DNA of 64,000 nucleotides from JABCYV01 sp035512155 (GTDB taxonomy: Bacteria; Acidobacteriota; Terriglobia; Terriglobales; Acidobacteriaceae), in contig DATKEN010000051.1 in the NCBI GenBank assembly GCA_035512155.1, positions 62,001-126,000 on the forward strand, in the 5' to 3' direction. Under the pieces are notes generated by a model. The model did not search any database. It was not told where the DNA came from and saw only the letters and a list, made by a program, of their open reading frames with translations. Positions 52,785-61,855 of this stretch are shown in pieces; within the stretch, counting starts at the first letter, position 1, and each line of letters begins with the position of its first letter. The translations under genes and the position numbers were made by a program.

Positions 52785-54158
52785 CTAGTGGGCGACTACT
52801 TCAGCCGTGCGTTCCTGCTGCGCCTTGGCCAGGGCCGGCGCCACATCCTCGAACGCTGCCAAATGCGTGTCGATATCTGCTTCCGTGTGCTGAACCGAAA
52901 TCGTCCATTGTTCGTCCCACCAATAAGGCTGGGCCATCACACCGCGGTTGACCATTGCGAACCAGTAGTGGCGCCACAAATCGATGTCGATGGTTGTCCA
53001 ATCGCGGTAGTTGCGAATCTCCCTCGGATAGAGCATCAGAGCCCCGTTCGCGCCGGCGCTCGCGATGTAGCCCTGCAGTCCGACCTTAGCAATCGTCTTG
53101 CGATAGCCATTGGTCAGCTTCGCGCTGAGCTTATCTACGTGCGCATAGTTTTCACGACTGAGGACGTCGCGAAAAGTTGCCAGCCCCGCCGCCATCGAAA
53201 CGGGATTGGTGTTGTAAGTCCCGCCGTGAAAGACTTTGTGCTGCGAAATCAGGTCCATCACCGACTTGTGCGTGCCGAACGCGGCCAGCGGCAAACCGCC
53301 GCCAATCGACTTGGCCAGGCAGATCATGTCCGGCTTCACGCCGAAGTATTCGGAAGCTCCGCCCCATCCCAGTTTCGCGCCAGTCTTCACCTCGTCGAAG
53401 ATGAGCAATGCGCCATTCTTAGTAGCGATTTCACGCAAGCCTTCGAGGAAGCCCGCCTGCGGCATGCACAAGCCCACGTTCATCAGAATGGGTTCGAGGA
53501 TGATAGCCGCGATCTCTCCCGGATTCTGTTTGAAGCGCAGCTCGACAGTGGCAAGATCATTGAACGTGGCGACAAGCACGTTTGCGAGCGCGGATTTGGG
53601 CACGCCGAGCCCACCGGGAACCGAGATGGGAGCTTTGATTTCACCAAATTCTGGAGCGTGCGGCTTGACGCTGACCAGGGCCGAATCATGCAGGCCGTGG
53701 TAGGCGCCTTCAAACTTGACAATCTTGTCGCGACCAGTCGCGGCACGGGCCAGGCGGATGGCGTGCATCGTGGCTTCGGTTCCGCTGTTGCCAAAGCGCA
53801 CCATTTCGACCGGGAACCGTTGGCAGATTTCTTCGGCCAGTTGCCACTCCATGTCGTGCGGCATGCCAAACATGGTCCCGAGATGCAAACGCTCCGCGAC
53901 CGCCTTCATCACCGCGGGATGACAGTGACCCGCCATGAGCGCGCCAAAACAAAGGTTGTGGTCGATATAGTCGTTGCCATCGAGGTCGCGAAAGTGTGAG
54001 CCCTGCCCTTCTTTCACAAAGATCGGGTAAGGATCGTAAGCCCGGTAATTGCTGGCGACACCTAGCGGGATCCGCTTAAGGTTCTTTTTGTGAGCTTCGG
54101 CGGACTTCGGCGTGCGGCGCTCGAAAGTTGCGATTTCTTTATCCAGTGCGGGGTACAT
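52785..54158 (-). CDS. Class III aminotransferase (glutamate-1-semialdehyde-mutase-like)
   Basis: 457 residues. PLP features: FGNSGTEATMHAIRLARAATGR, EGAYHGLHD, LLIFDEVKTGAKLG and the lysine in CLAKSIGGGLPLAA. It resembles HemL, but the C-terminus (YWWDEQWTISVQHTEADID) and its place among amine genes point to a catabolic omega- or amino-acid aminotransferase rather than heme synthesis. GGAGAC precedes the ATG. It follows the TonB-dependent receptor by 83 bases on the same strand. Confidence 0.87.
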   Translation of the reverse strand: MYPALDKEIATFERRTPKSAEAHKKNLKRIPLGVASNYRAYDPYPIFVKEGQGSHFRDLDGNDYIDHNLCFGALMAGHCHPAVMKAVAERLHLGTMFGMPHDMEWQLAEEICQRFPVEMVRFGNSGTEATMHAIRLARAATGRDKIVKFEGAYHGLHDSALVSVKPHAPEFGEIKAPISVPGGLGVPKSALANVLVATFNDLATVELRFKQNPGEIAAIILEPILMNVGLCMPQAGFLEGLREIATKNGALLIFDEVKTGAKLGWGGASEYFGVKPDMICLAKSIGGGLPLAAFGTHKSVMDLISQHKVFHGGTYNTNPVSMAAGLATFRDVLSRENYAHVDKLSAKLTNGYRKTIAKVGLQGYIASAGANGALMLYPREIRNYRDWTTIDIDLWRHYWFAMVNRGVMAQPYWWDEQWTISVQHTEADIDTHLAAFEDVAPALAKAQQERTAEVVAH

Positions 54159-54241
54159 CGAGGGTCTCCAGAAAACTCAGGCCGTTTTTGCGGCCATTAG
54201 ATTGTGCCGAGCGGACGCGCCACCCGGCCTTGCCGTGCAAA

Positions 54242-57200
54242 TCAGAAGAGGTATTTCAAAGCGAGCTGTATCAGCCGCGGATTCCGCGCCTGGCTAACTT
54301 TCCCATAGGTGGAACCGTCATTGCAATTGCCGGTGTTGCCGCATGGGTTCAGAAACTGGGTGTGATTAAAGGCGTTGAAGAACTCTGCGCGGAACTCAAT
54401 GTGTGTTCCCTCTGTGATTGGCGTGCTCTTATGGAAGGCGAGCGTCCAATCCTGGATTCCGGGCCCGCAGCAAATGGTGCGCGGAGCGTTGCCCAGTTGG
54501 CCGAGTTGCACGGTAGCGTCGGTAAAGGTGTTGGGATCAAAATACAACCCCCCATTCTTGCGCGGATCCAGATGGTGAAATGGAAGTGCCTGATTGGGCT
54601 CGCTGGGGAATTCGAAAGAGAAGGTGTCGCCAAATAGCTCGTTATCGGAAAACGACGTTATCCGAATGGGGAAGCCGCTCTGGAACGTGGTGATACCCGA
54701 CATTGCCCAGCCGTTAAAAATCTTGCCCTTGGCTCCGCTGTATTTCGGGACCGGAAACTCCCAAAAGTAGCTTAGGACGAAACGCTGCCGCGAGTCGAAT
54801 AAGGAAAGACTGCGGGTGCGCCGGAAGTCGACCGGGTCCAGGATGTTCTCGAAGCTGGAAGCCTGATCGATGGATTTGCTGAAAGTGTAAGCCGCCGTGA
54901 ACTGTAGACCTTTGGCGAAGCGTTTCTCCAGGCTGGCCTGCAGCGAGTTGTAGTTCGAGTTGGCGATAGGATCCTCGGAGTAGATTTCACTGAATACTGG
55001 TACTCCGTCCGGTGGGCAAGTGCTGGCGTCAAAGTAGTTGCAGAGGGGTGACGAGTAACGTCGCGTGCCGGCGATCGTCAAGGCCGGAGAATTCGGACCG
55101 CCCGGAACCGTCTGTCCATTGGGCAAGTGGAAGGTCATCCCGGTTGGGATGGCGCCCGTCGGAATCGTGTAGGTGCTGTCTTCGAAGAACGGACCACAGC
55201 CGTTAGTCGGGCCAAGGATAGCGGCGATGTCTAAGCAGGTCTGGGGGTTGCCGAAATTGACGTCATGAATCGCCAGCAGCCGGTGACCTTGCGATCCCAC
55301 ATAGTTGACTTGGAGTACCAGGTCTCGCCTCAGCTCGCGCTGAATCCCGAGGTTGTATTGGACGGAGTACTGTGTACGCATTTTGGGCGGGAACTGGCCG
55401 AAGAGGAGAATCGGACGAAACACCGACCAATCCACTGGCTGCCCGCGCGTCGGGTTAAGTACGCCGTTAAAAGGATTGGGGGTGACCGACCCGGCTTGGC
55501 TTACGTAAGGCGTGTTGAACAGCGTGCCTGAAAAGAATGAGCTGCCCCCGAAAGGAGGTTCGGCGCTGAACTGCTCGAGCACGAGCTGCTCGATGGGATT
55601 GTAGAACATACCCCAGCCCGCCCGTATGCTCGTCTTTCCTGACTTTCCAGGGCTCCATGCAATTCCAATGCGCGGCGCGAAGGAATTGTAATAGGTCTGC
55701 GTCAAGCCGTCAGGGACACTCTTGTCCCCAGGGACAACTAAGCCGAGGGGGTAAACCGACGCCGCAGGGCCGCCTGGGTCGCATGACGTCCCAACCGGTA
55801 CCCCCAGCACTGGAGCCCCGTTCGGTCCGACCTGACAGGGAAAAATCGTATCCTGCTGTCCTGGACGGAAGGTTTGTACGCGGTGGCCGATATCGACAAG
55901 GGGTGTGTCCAACTCCCAACGTAACCCGTAGTTGAGTGTCAGGTTTGGCTTGATCTTCCAGCTATCTTGGGCAAACAGGTAAACCCCGGTGCTGCGAACG
56001 TGTTCAAACTGAGCTGAACCCTGGCCGAAGGTATCGGGCAGACCAAGAAAGTAGTTGCCGTAGAGGTCGCCGCCAACGGTGTCGTTAGGGCCGCCACCGG
56101 TGTAAGTAAACCCACCGCTGACCTCAAAGAACAGTTCCTGGTCAAATCTCTGGCGCCGCACATCGGCGCCAAATTTGAGGGTATGCTTGCCCGCAACCTT
56201 GGTGAAGCTGTCCGACCACTGGAAAGAGTTGCCAATCTGAGGAATGTCGCCCTCGGAATTATTGCCGAAGTTAACGCCTCCGGCAATATTCACGAAAGGT
56301 ACGCCTTCGTGGTTCGGTCCAAGATTCGGGGTGATCCCCAACTTGGGGTTCGTGCCCACAGCAGTCACTACCACCGATGAATCCGAGGTGCCCGTAAAGC
56401 AAAACGCTGCCGCCGCACCGTTACAAGAGCTTGTGACGAGATTGGTCTTTTGCGGATGCTGGAATGTGCCTTGGCCTTCTCTCATGTAAGTGAAACGAAA
56501 CTCATTGACCGAAGTCGAATTGACCGTCCAGGTGTGGCTCAGGTTGACCTGCTGGACGCGCTCAGCGACGACGCTGCCAAAGTTAGGCACGGTGGCGCCG
56601 GCAAACTGGAAAAAGGCAAAGGGTTGCACCGTACGGTCGTCATTAAAGTAGTAGTAGGCAGCGAAGTTCTGGCGGTCGTTGATTCTGTGATCCACTCGCG
56701 TAGTCATTTGATCCGCACGGGCGGGACCGATAACCGTGGCTTGGTAGGTGCCATCGGGACGATTGGGAAGCGGCACGTATTGCTGCATCAAATTGGCTGC
56801 AACCGGATCCATACAGGCAATCGGCACCTGACTGTTAGGAAAGACGTCGGTGTAGGACAAGCCCGCCGCAGGCGCCATGCCGCCTGCTTTAGCGATCGCC
56901 TGTGAACACCCCGTGCGTCCAGTCAACACGGATGCGAAGAATGGGTCGGAAATTGAACCAGTGAAGCCACCGTTCGCTGAAAAATCTCCATTTCTCTCAG
57001 CTTGGGACGGTGGGGTCGAAACAGGAAACGTCGTAGGCTGGCGCACACGCCGTCCTTCGTAGGAGCCAAAGAAGAACGTACGGTCCTTCTTGATCGGCCC
57101 GCCTAGCGTGCCGCCAAACTGATTCTGCTGAAATTGGGGTCGTGTCTCCTCGAAATAGTTGCGAGCGTTAAGCACCTTGTTGCGGAAAAACTCGTACACG

Positions 57201-57967
57201 TCTCCGTGCAAGCTATTGGTGCCCGTTTTAGTGACCACATTAACCACGGACCCCGAGTTGCGCCCATACTCCGCGTCGAAAGTGTTGGTCAAGACGCGGA
57301 ATTCCTGGATGGTGTCAGGGCTGGGCTGGACGGTCGGGAGATTCACGAACTGGTCGTTGGCATCGCCGCCATTAACGCTGAAATTGTTGGAGCGCCCTCG
57401 ACCGCCGTTGACGGAAACCGCTCCGGCCTTGTCACTCCCATAAATAAGTGGATTTCCCAACTGCGACTGCACTCCCGGCTGCAGTTGTAGCAATTGGTAT
57501 GTGTCGCGGGCATTGAGCGGGAGCTGGCTGACGGCACGATCATCCACTACGGCGCCGAGTTGCGTACTAGTCGTGTCCACCAGCGGCGCTTCCGAAGTGA
57601 CTTCGACGGTCTCCTTGGTCTGGCCTATCTGCATAGTCGTGTTGATGGTCAAGACCTGATTGAGGTCGACGGTGATGCCGTGTTGCACGTTCTTTTTGAA
57701 ACCAGTGAGATCAAATTCCAGTCGATAGGTGCCGACCGGGACTTGCGGAAACCCATAGTCACCGGTGCTATTTGTTAGCGTCTCTTGACTCAGGCTGGTT
57801 GCCTCGTTCACCAGCGTGACCTTGACGTTCGCCAGCACCGCGCCGGTGGAGTCGGCGGCCCGGCCCAAGATTCGGCCGCCGGTGCCCTGCGCCAACACCA
57901 GCGTAGAACCGGCCAGACAAAACAGGACAACCAGCCAAGAGATCGAGCGTGCTGTCGAGGACGGCAT
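54242..57967 (-). CDS. TonB-dependent receptor, Oar-like with carboxypeptidase-regulatory domain
   Basis: 1241 residues. A signal peptide (1-27, ending LVLAQG) is followed by a carboxypeptidase-regulatory-like beta domain (about 28-110), a plug domain (about 125-240, TKTGTNSLHGDVYEFFRN) and a long beta-barrel ending in the outer-membrane signal LALKYLF. This SusC/Oar-like architecture is widely expanded in Acidobacteriota. It should import a TonB-driven ligand across the outer membrane. Strong GGAGG before the ATG. As first gene facing the regulator, it is probably the upstream partner of the amine-catabolism genes. Confidence 0.93.
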   Translation of the reverse strand: MPSSTARSISWLVVLFCLAGSTLVLAQGTGGRILGRAADSTGAVLANVKVTLVNEATSLSQETLTNSTGDYGFPQVPVGTYRLEFDLTGFKKNVQHGITVDLNQVLTINTTMQIGQTKETVEVTSEAPLVDTTSTQLGAVVDDRAVSQLPLNARDTYQLLQLQPGVQSQLGNPLIYGSDKAGAVSVNGGRGRSNNFSVNGGDANDQFVNLPTVQPSPDTIQEFRVLTNTFDAEYGRNSGSVVNVVTKTGTNSLHGDVYEFFRNKVLNARNYFEETRPQFQQNQFGGTLGGPIKKDRTFFFGSYEGRRVRQPTTFPVSTPPSQAERNGDFSANGGFTGSISDPFFASVLTGRTGCSQAIAKAGGMAPAAGLSYTDVFPNSQVPIACMDPVAANLMQQYVPLPNRPDGTYQATVIGPARADQMTTRVDHRINDRQNFAAYYYFNDDRTVQPFAFFQFAGATVPNFGSVVAERVQQVNLSHTWTVNSTSVNEFRFTYMREGQGTFQHPQKTNLVTSSCNGAAAAFCFTGTSDSSVVVTAVGTNPKLGITPNLGPNHEGVPFVNIAGGVNFGNNSEGDIPQIGNSFQWSDSFTKVAGKHTLKFGADVRRQRFDQELFFEVSGGFTYTGGGPNDTVGGDLYGNYFLGLPDTFGQGSAQFEHVRSTGVYLFAQDSWKIKPNLTLNYGLRWELDTPLVDIGHRVQTFRPGQQDTIFPCQVGPNGAPVLGVPVGTSCDPGGPAASVYPLGLVVPGDKSVPDGLTQTYYNSFAPRIGIAWSPGKSGKTSIRAGWGMFYNPIEQLVLEQFSAEPPFGGSSFFSGTLFNTPYVSQAGSVTPNPFNGVLNPTRGQPVDWSVFRPILLFGQFPPKMRTQYSVQYNLGIQRELRRDLVLQVNYVGSQGHRLLAIHDVNFGNPQTCLDIAAILGPTNGCGPFFEDSTYTIPTGAIPTGMTFHLPNGQTVPGGPNSPALTIAGTRRYSSPLCNYFDASTCPPDGVPVFSEIYSEDPIANSNYNSLQASLEKRFAKGLQFTAAYTFSKSIDQASSFENILDPVDFRRTRSLSLFDSRQRFVLSYFWEFPVPKYSGAKGKIFNGWAMSGITTFQSGFPIRITSFSDNELFGDTFSFEFPSEPNQALPFHHLDPRKNGGLYFDPNTFTDATVQLGQLGNAPRTICCGPGIQDWTLAFHKSTPITEGTHIEFRAEFFNAFNHTQFLNPCGNTGNCNDGSTYGKVSQARNPRLIQLALKYLF

Positions 57968-58021
57968 TGAGGCCTCCAGATCAGGAACGGATACTTATCG
58001 TCGAGCTTGAAAATGACGGCC

Positions 58022-58049
58022 TTGCACTCGCGACAAACCTTGCTATAAT
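58022..58049 (+). promoter_or_regulatory. Promoter of the MerR-XRE-cupin regulator
   Basis: TTGCAC (58022-58027), a 16-base spacer and a consensus TATAAT (58044-58049). The expected start near 58056 leaves a leader of about 88 bases before the ATG at 58144. Confidence 0.65.
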
Positions 58050-58060
58050 CGCGCAAGGTT
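58036..58060. promoter_or_regulatory. Operator-like dyad around the regulator's -10 box
   Basis: AACCTTGC (58036-58043) and GCAAGGTT (58053-58060) are a perfect 8-bp inverted repeat with 9 bases between, and the TATAAT lies in that gap. A protein bound here would cover the -10 element and the start point, the classic place for autorepression. It may also affect the divergent receptor gene. Confidence 0.65.
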
Positions 58061-58143
58061 AGAGGGCCCGCCGGTAGACTGTCAAGCAAAAAATACCGAT
58101 TCCCCTGAACACTTAGCAGTCGAGCGGAGAGAGCAGTTTCGAA

Positions 58144-58944
58144 ATGAAACCAGCCATTCCTGAACCTTACTTGAAAATCGGCGATGTGGCCCGACTGGTC
58201 GGGGTTTCTCCATCGGTGATCCGCTCCTGGGAGAGTCTTGGCCTCACCCGACCCCGCCGTACCGCCAGCAAGTATCGCCTCTACAGCGCGGAAGATGTAA
58301 CGCTGCTCAAACGGGCACGTTTTTTGCGCAGGGTTCGGGGACTGAACGCGCCCGCCATAGTGCAAACCCTCAAGCGGGAGGGATTGGTGCGGCCAACGCC
58401 CAACGGTGCGGCTGGCGCGATCGGCGTTCATCTCCGCCAATTGCGCACCAAGCGCGCGCTTTCGCTCGCCCAGGTTGCCCGATCGGTGGGCATTTCGCTG
58501 GGATTCCTCAGTGCGTTGGAGCGCTCACATATGAGCGCTTCGGTAAGCACCCTGCGCAAACTGGCTCGCTTCTACAAAACTAACATCCTTGATTTCTTCG
58601 ACGCCGCAAAATCTCAGAGCCGGGTAGTGCCTCCCGGCGGGCGTAAAGTTCTTGAAGCTGGCCCGGGCGTCCGCATGGAACTGCTGGCATGGGGAAACAC
58701 GGTGATGGAGCCACACTTATTTCGCATCGCCCCGCGAGCCGGCAGCGGCGAATCCTACGCCCACGAAGGTGAAGAATTTCTTTACATATTACGTGGACAA
58801 TTGCAGATTTCACTTCACGACGAGGAGTACCGGCTCAAGCCCGGTGACAGTTTCTATTTCGAGAGCGCGACGCCGCATCGCTGGGAAAATCCGGGACGGG
58901 CTGAAACCTGGGTGTTGTGGGTGAACACGCCGCCGACCTTTTAG
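58144..58944 (+). CDS. Three-domain regulator: MerR HTH + XRE HTH + cupin
   Basis: 266 residues. Residues about 9-75 are a MerR-type winged helix (KIGDVARLVGVSPSVIRSWESLGL, YRLYSAEDVTLLK). Residues about 92-150 are an XRE/Cro helix-turn-helix (LRQLRTKRALSLAQVARSVGISLGFLSALER). Residues about 185-262 are a cupin (HEGEEFLYILRGQLQI, LKPGDSFYFESATPHRWEN). XRE+cupin alone is the layout of PuuR, the putrescine-utilisation repressor; the added MerR domain gives two DNA readers. GGAGAG precedes the ATG. It is divergent from the receptor gene and just upstream of the amidohydrolase and Pot genes. Confidence 0.93.
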   Translation: MKPAIPEPYLKIGDVARLVGVSPSVIRSWESLGLTRPRRTASKYRLYSAEDVTLLKRARFLRRVRGLNAPAIVQTLKREGLVRPTPNGAAGAIGVHLRQLRTKRALSLAQVARSVGISLGFLSALERSHMSASVSTLRKLARFYKTNILDFFDAAKSQSRVVPPGGRKVLEAGPGVRMELLAWGNTVMEPHLFRIAPRAGSGESYAHEGEEFLYILRGQLQISLHDEEYRLKPGDSFYFESATPHRWENPGRAETWVLWVNTPPTF

Positions 58945-58984
58945 GCGCGCGTCTTAGTTGAGGGGCACGTCGAGGAGAAAAGTT

Positions 58985-60757
58985 TTGTTCGATGCCACGG
59001 ACTTCGCTCGCCGTTTTCGGCAGATGACTGTTTTGCTGGGAACAGCGGTCCTGTTGGTTGCCATCGCGCTCGCCCAGACCCACAAGGCTGACACGATCCT
59101 GGTCAACGCGAGGATCTACACGGTGAACCCGCGGCAGCCATGGGCGGAGGGGCTGGCGATCCGCGGAGAGCAGGTCATCGCAGTCGGCGCAGCGCAGGAC
59201 ATTGCGCCCTATCGGGGTGCGGCGACGAAGGTGATTGATGTGGGCGGACGACTGGTCCTTCCCGGCTTCACCGACAGTCACATCCATTTCCTCGAAGGTT
59301 CGATGAATGCGCAACAAATTGTTATTGAGGACACGCAAACTCTCGCCGGGTTGCAGCAGCAGGTAAAAACATACGCCGCAGCGCATCCGGAGAAGACATG
59401 GATCCTGGGAAGGGGATGGTCCTACCCCATGTTTGGCGCGGCTGCACTTCCCGACAAGAAGTACCTGGACGAAATCGTTCCCGACCGACCGGTCTATCTG
59501 GAGGCGTTTGATGGGCACACCTGGTGGGCGAACAGTAAGGCCCTGCAACTCGCTGGCGTCACGCGACAGGTGCCCAACCCGGTGCCCGGCATTATGCGTG
59601 ATCCCAAGACCGGCGAGCCTACGGGTGTCATCAAAGAGGATGCGGCAGATGGCATTTTCGAGCGCGTGATTCCCTTGCCAACCCGAGAAGAAAAGTTGCG
59701 GGGCATCCGCCAGAGTCTCAAAGAAGCGAATCGCGTCGGCTTGGTGCGGGTCCACTGCGCCGGCAATCTAGGCATCGCCATCAGTGATTTGGAGAATGTT
59801 GAACTGTACGACCAGTTGCGCCGTACCGGCGATCTGACCCTGCGTATGTACATGGCCTATTACATGGAGCCTCCGACTCTTACTGCCAGGAATCTGCGGG
59901 AGATCGAAGAGGCACGGCGCCGTTACCACGACCAATGGATTGCCGCGGGAGCGGCCAAATTCTTCCTTGACGGAGTCATCGAGAGTCACACCGCATCCAT
60001 GCTCGCGCCCTATTCCGATGATCCATCGACGTCAGGTGAATTACTCTGGGACCACGATGCATACCTGAAAGCTGTCGTGGAGCTGGATCGCCATGGCATT
60101 CAGGTGTTCACCCATGCAATCGGGGACCGGGCAATTCGCGTGGCGCTGGATGCGTATGAAAGAGCGCAAAAAACCAATCACACGTTGGATGCCCGGCACC
60201 GTATCGAACACATCGAGGACGCCTCTGCTGCGGACATCCCACGTTTTGGCAAGCTCGCTGTGATTGCGAGTTTCCAGCCGCTGCACGCCTATCCCAACGA
60301 TGACACCCTGAACGTCTGGTCGCGAAACGTCGGCCCGGAACGCGCTCAGCGGGCGTGGGCCTGGCGCAGCATTGAGAATGCTGGTGGCCAGCTCGCGTTC
60401 GGTAGCGATTGGCCCGTCGTCACCTTGAATCCCTGGCCGGGAGTGCAGAATGCGCTGACCCGTCAGACGACCGAGGGCAATCCGCCGGGTGGTTTCGTTC
60501 CGCACGAACGAATCAGCCTGGAAGATGCGATAAGAGCCTACACTCTGGGCGCAGCTTTTGCTGGGCATCGGGAAAAAACCGAAGGCTCGCTCCAGCCGGG
60601 CAAGTTGGCAGACTTGATCGTGCTCTCGCAGGACGTGTTCAAAATCGAGCCTACCGAAATCGGTAAAACAGAGGTTCTGTTGACCATGGTCGGCGGAAAA
60701 ACCGTTTATCAGTCGCCGGCGGCGCCCCGCGGGTCCGCCACAACGGAGGCAAAATGA
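58985..60757 (+). CDS. Secreted YtcJ-type amidohydrolase
   Basis: 590 residues from a TTG at 58985, which has GAGGAG seven bases upstream; TTG at 58958 and ATG at 59024 are alternatives. A signal peptide (LLGTAVLLVAIALAQ) precedes a YtcJ-like amidohydrolase. It shows the composite-domain start ADTILVNARIYTVN, the metal HxH in GFTDSHIHFLEG, HAIGDRAI, HRIEHIEDA and FGSDWPV. These enzymes cleave C-N bonds in amides, N-formyl or ring compounds. Its stop overlaps the potD-like ATG by 4 bases, so hydrolase and importer are made together. Substrate unknown. Confidence 0.9.
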   Translation: MFDATDFARRFRQMTVLLGTAVLLVAIALAQTHKADTILVNARIYTVNPRQPWAEGLAIRGEQVIAVGAAQDIAPYRGAATKVIDVGGRLVLPGFTDSHIHFLEGSMNAQQIVIEDTQTLAGLQQQVKTYAAAHPEKTWILGRGWSYPMFGAAALPDKKYLDEIVPDRPVYLEAFDGHTWWANSKALQLAGVTRQVPNPVPGIMRDPKTGEPTGVIKEDAADGIFERVIPLPTREEKLRGIRQSLKEANRVGLVRVHCAGNLGIAISDLENVELYDQLRRTGDLTLRMYMAYYMEPPTLTARNLREIEEARRRYHDQWIAAGAAKFFLDGVIESHTASMLAPYSDDPSTSGELLWDHDAYLKAVVELDRHGIQVFTHAIGDRAIRVALDAYERAQKTNHTLDARHRIEHIEDASAADIPRFGKLAVIASFQPLHAYPNDDTLNVWSRNVGPERAQRAWAWRSIENAGGQLAFGSDWPVVTLNPWPGVQNALTRQTTEGNPPGGFVPHERISLEDAIRAYTLGAAFAGHREKTEGSLQPGKLADLIVLSQDVFKIEPTEIGKTEVLLTMVGGKTVYQSPAAPRGSATTEAK

Positions 60758-61818
60758 TCATCCGGCCCTTGCTGGCTTTGCCGCTTGCGGCGGCGGTCTT
60801 CATCGTTGGCTCGTGCGGGAAAAAGACGGCCACGCTCAACTTGCTGGTGTGGGAAGGCTACGCTGATTCATCCTTCGTGCATGCCTTTGAAGAGCAGAAT
60901 CATTGCAAAGTTTCAGCCTCTTACATGGGATCGAGTGATGAACTGGTCGCGAAATTGCGCGGCGGGAGCGCCGGCAACTATGACGTCATCTCGCCGTCAA
61001 GTGATGTTGCCACCTCGATCGCATCCGCGGGATTGGCTGCGCCGCTCGATCTCGCGAAGTTACCCGGCTACTCTCAGCTTTCTCCTCAGCTCACCTCCCT
61101 GCCCCTCGTGCGATTGAAGGGGCAGGTTTACGGAGTCCCGTTCATGTGGGGACCGGACCCCATGATCTATGACACCACGGCGTTTCCACGGCCACCCGAG
61201 AGTTGGAACGTATTCTGGGATCCAAAATACCGCGGCAAGATCTCGGTGTGGGACGATCTCTCCACGGTGTACATGGCGGCGCAGGTGCTCGGCTACGACA
61301 AACCTGATCCGAGCCAACTCTACAACCTTACCGACGCGCAACTCGATGCCGTCAAGAAGAAGCTGTTGGAGATGAAACCGAATATCCGGAAGATGTGGTC
61401 AACCGGCGGCGAGCTCACAAATCTTTTTCAAAACCATGAGGTGGTTGCGGCCATGGGTTGGCCGCTGATGACGAATCAGCTTCGAAAAGTCAATTATCCG
61501 GTCGGCGAGACCATCCCCAAAGAAAACACCACGGGCTGGATTGACCATCTGATGATTACCGCCGGCAGTGAAAATGGAGACTTGGCTCACAAGTTCCTGG
61601 AGTACATGATCGAAGCACAAATCCAGAAGAAGGTCACCGATGTGACCGGTTACACTCCCGCGAACCCGCAGGCTGCGCAGTTCATGACGCCAGACGAAGT
61701 CAAAAGCCTGCATCTTGACGACGTGGATAATTATCAGAAGCGGATTTATTTCTGGCAGAATGTGGCGCGCCGGGCTAAGTACAACGAAATCTGGAATGAA
61801 GTGAAGGCAGCACAGTGA
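60754..61818 (+). CDS. potD: Polyamine-type substrate-binding lipoprotein
   Basis: 354 residues with a lipobox ending at C21 (FIVGSC), then the PotD/PotF fold: LNLLVWEGYADSSFVHAFEEQ, a YDVISPSSDVATSI loop, GVPFMWGPDPMIYDTTAF, and a family-typical end (RRAKYNEIWNEVKAA). It binds spermidine, putrescine or a similar cationic ligand and feeds PotABC. Which ligand cannot be told from motifs I can see. Translationally coupled to the amidohydrolase and 37 bases before potA. Confidence 0.92.
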   Translation: MIIRPLLALPLAAAVFIVGSCGKKTATLNLLVWEGYADSSFVHAFEEQNHCKVSASYMGSSDELVAKLRGGSAGNYDVISPSSDVATSIASAGLAAPLDLAKLPGYSQLSPQLTSLPLVRLKGQVYGVPFMWGPDPMIYDTTAFPRPPESWNVFWDPKYRGKISVWDDLSTVYMAAQVLGYDKPDPSQLYNLTDAQLDAVKKKLLEMKPNIRKMWSTGGELTNLFQNHEVVAAMGWPLMTNQLRKVNYPVGETIPKENTTGWIDHLMITAGSENGDLAHKFLEYMIEAQIQKKVTDVTGYTPANPQAAQFMTPDEVKSLHLDDVDNYQKRIYFWQNVARRAKYNEIWNEVKAAQ

Positions 61819-61855
61819 TGTAGCGCTGTATCTTGGGGCGGCCTCCCCGAACCAC

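Noticed and set aside
52767..53999. 410-residue plus-strand frame over the class III aminotransferase
   Set aside because: It is the antisense of a clear PLP aminotransferase; its protein has no domain features and is rich in H, R and D, as expected of a GC-rich shadow frame.
52785..54158. Glutamate-1-semialdehyde aminomutase (hemL) for heme synthesis
   Set aside because: It sits in an amine-catabolism cluster, and the C-terminal region departs from the HemL pattern as I know it.
57808..58440. 210-residue minus-strand frame across the receptor start and the regulator promoter
   Set aside because: It overlaps the regulator gene in antisense and the receptor in another frame, and its only hydrophobic part comes from the receptor signal peptide region.
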